DNA from: Microbacterium enclense
Lineage (GTDB): Bacteria; Actinomycetota; Actinomycetes; Actinomycetales; Microbacteriaceae
Direction of reading: 5' to 3'
DNA: 64,000 nt
Assembly (NCBI GenBank): GCA_038182865.1
Contig: CP116226.1
Location: forward strand, 992,001-1,056,000
Shown here piece after piece: positions 63,479 through 64,000 of this stretch. The stretch's first letter is position 1, and the number at the start of each line of letters is the position of its first letter. The notes under the pieces are model-generated. The model was not told the DNA's origin, did not search any database, and worked only from the letters and a program-made list of their open reading frames with translations. The position numbers and the translations under genes are program-made.

Positions 63479-63486
<8 letters not shown>
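62650..63486 (-). CDS. oligopeptide-type ABC transporter ATP-binding protein (DppF/OppF-like)
   Basis: A 278-residue ATPase from the ATG at 63486 (the frame is open further but not family-like). It has Walker A GESGSGKSS, Q-loop QMVFQDPSTSLNPR, signature FSGGQKQRLAIARAL and Walker B LLVADEPISALD. The N-P-R-R variant at the Q-loop and the C-terminal AAPQHPYTRALLAAIPEP are typical of the peptide/nickel (DppF) group. It overlaps the upstream ATPase gene by 8 bp. Confidence 0.92.

Positions 63487-64000
<514 letters not shown>

Overview
The window is high-GC actinobacterial DNA (GC-rich third positions almost everywhere, frequent GTG starts, many 4-bp ATGA/GTGA gene overlaps). Gene content, lipoprotein and signal-peptide styles and a strong excess of the heptamer GGATGCC/GGCATCC suggest Microbacteriaceae, most likely Microbacterium. 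This is an inference; no rRNA or other marker gene is present.

Layout. (1) 1-17025 is mostly a purine (urate/allantoin) catabolism region. It holds two permeases of a BMP/nucleoside-type ABC importer and an acyl-CoA dehydrogenase. PhzF and a decayed small gene follow. A long leftward operon then runs NCS1 permease, hydantoin/allantoin racemase, allantoinase, acetamidase/formamidase, AtzH-amidase fusion, ureidoglycine-glyoxylate-type aminotransferase and allantoate amidohydrolase. Diverging from it are an XRE-cupin regulator and then uraD, uraH and an FAD urate hydroxylase. Together these can take urate to 5-hydroxyisourate, OHCU, allantoin, allantoate and ureidoglycine/oxalurate-level products. 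(2) 17159-18576 holds a methyltransferase/PIG-L deacetylase pair. (3) 18622-22443 holds a secreted M23 peptidase with near-identical tandem repeats and a cation/Ca exchanger. (4) 22552-26965 is an accessory, less GC-biased patch: VOC protein, truncated GNAT, gene remnants, SRPBCC/AraC pair, and an FAD monooxygenase divergent from a TetR regulator with clear palindromic operators. (5) 27085-34824 holds apt, a GH13 glucosidase with its LacI regulator, a DUF4190-like membrane protein, an FAD oxidoreductase and an M20 amidohydrolase. (6) 34889-44157 is a glycan-use locus: secreted clan-A glycoside hydrolase, GH36 alpha-galactosidase, sugar ABC importer (binding protein plus two permeases) and a LacI regulator, with two LacI-type operators in the divergent promoter. 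(7) 44243-54222 holds a zinc metallopeptidase, a CopC/YcnI copper operon, WS/DGAT, VanZ-RDD, a serine hydrolase, an APC permease, a PLDc_N protein and ArfB. (8) 54557-62629 is a complete kdpFABCDE potassium system, but kdpE has a frameshift at a C6 run. (9) 62650-64000 holds two oligopeptide-type ABC ATPases, the second cut by the window edge.

The most unusual items are: a 57-bp inverted-repeat element present three times with conserved 22-bp arms and a fixed 13-nt variable loop; the fused HpxZ/HpxY-like amidase in a urate operon; tiny ORFs overlap-coupled into that operon and into kdp; a mosaic of gene remnants at 23.3-23.7 kb; and the kdpE frameshift. No tRNA, rRNA, CRISPR array, IS element or prophage gene was seen.
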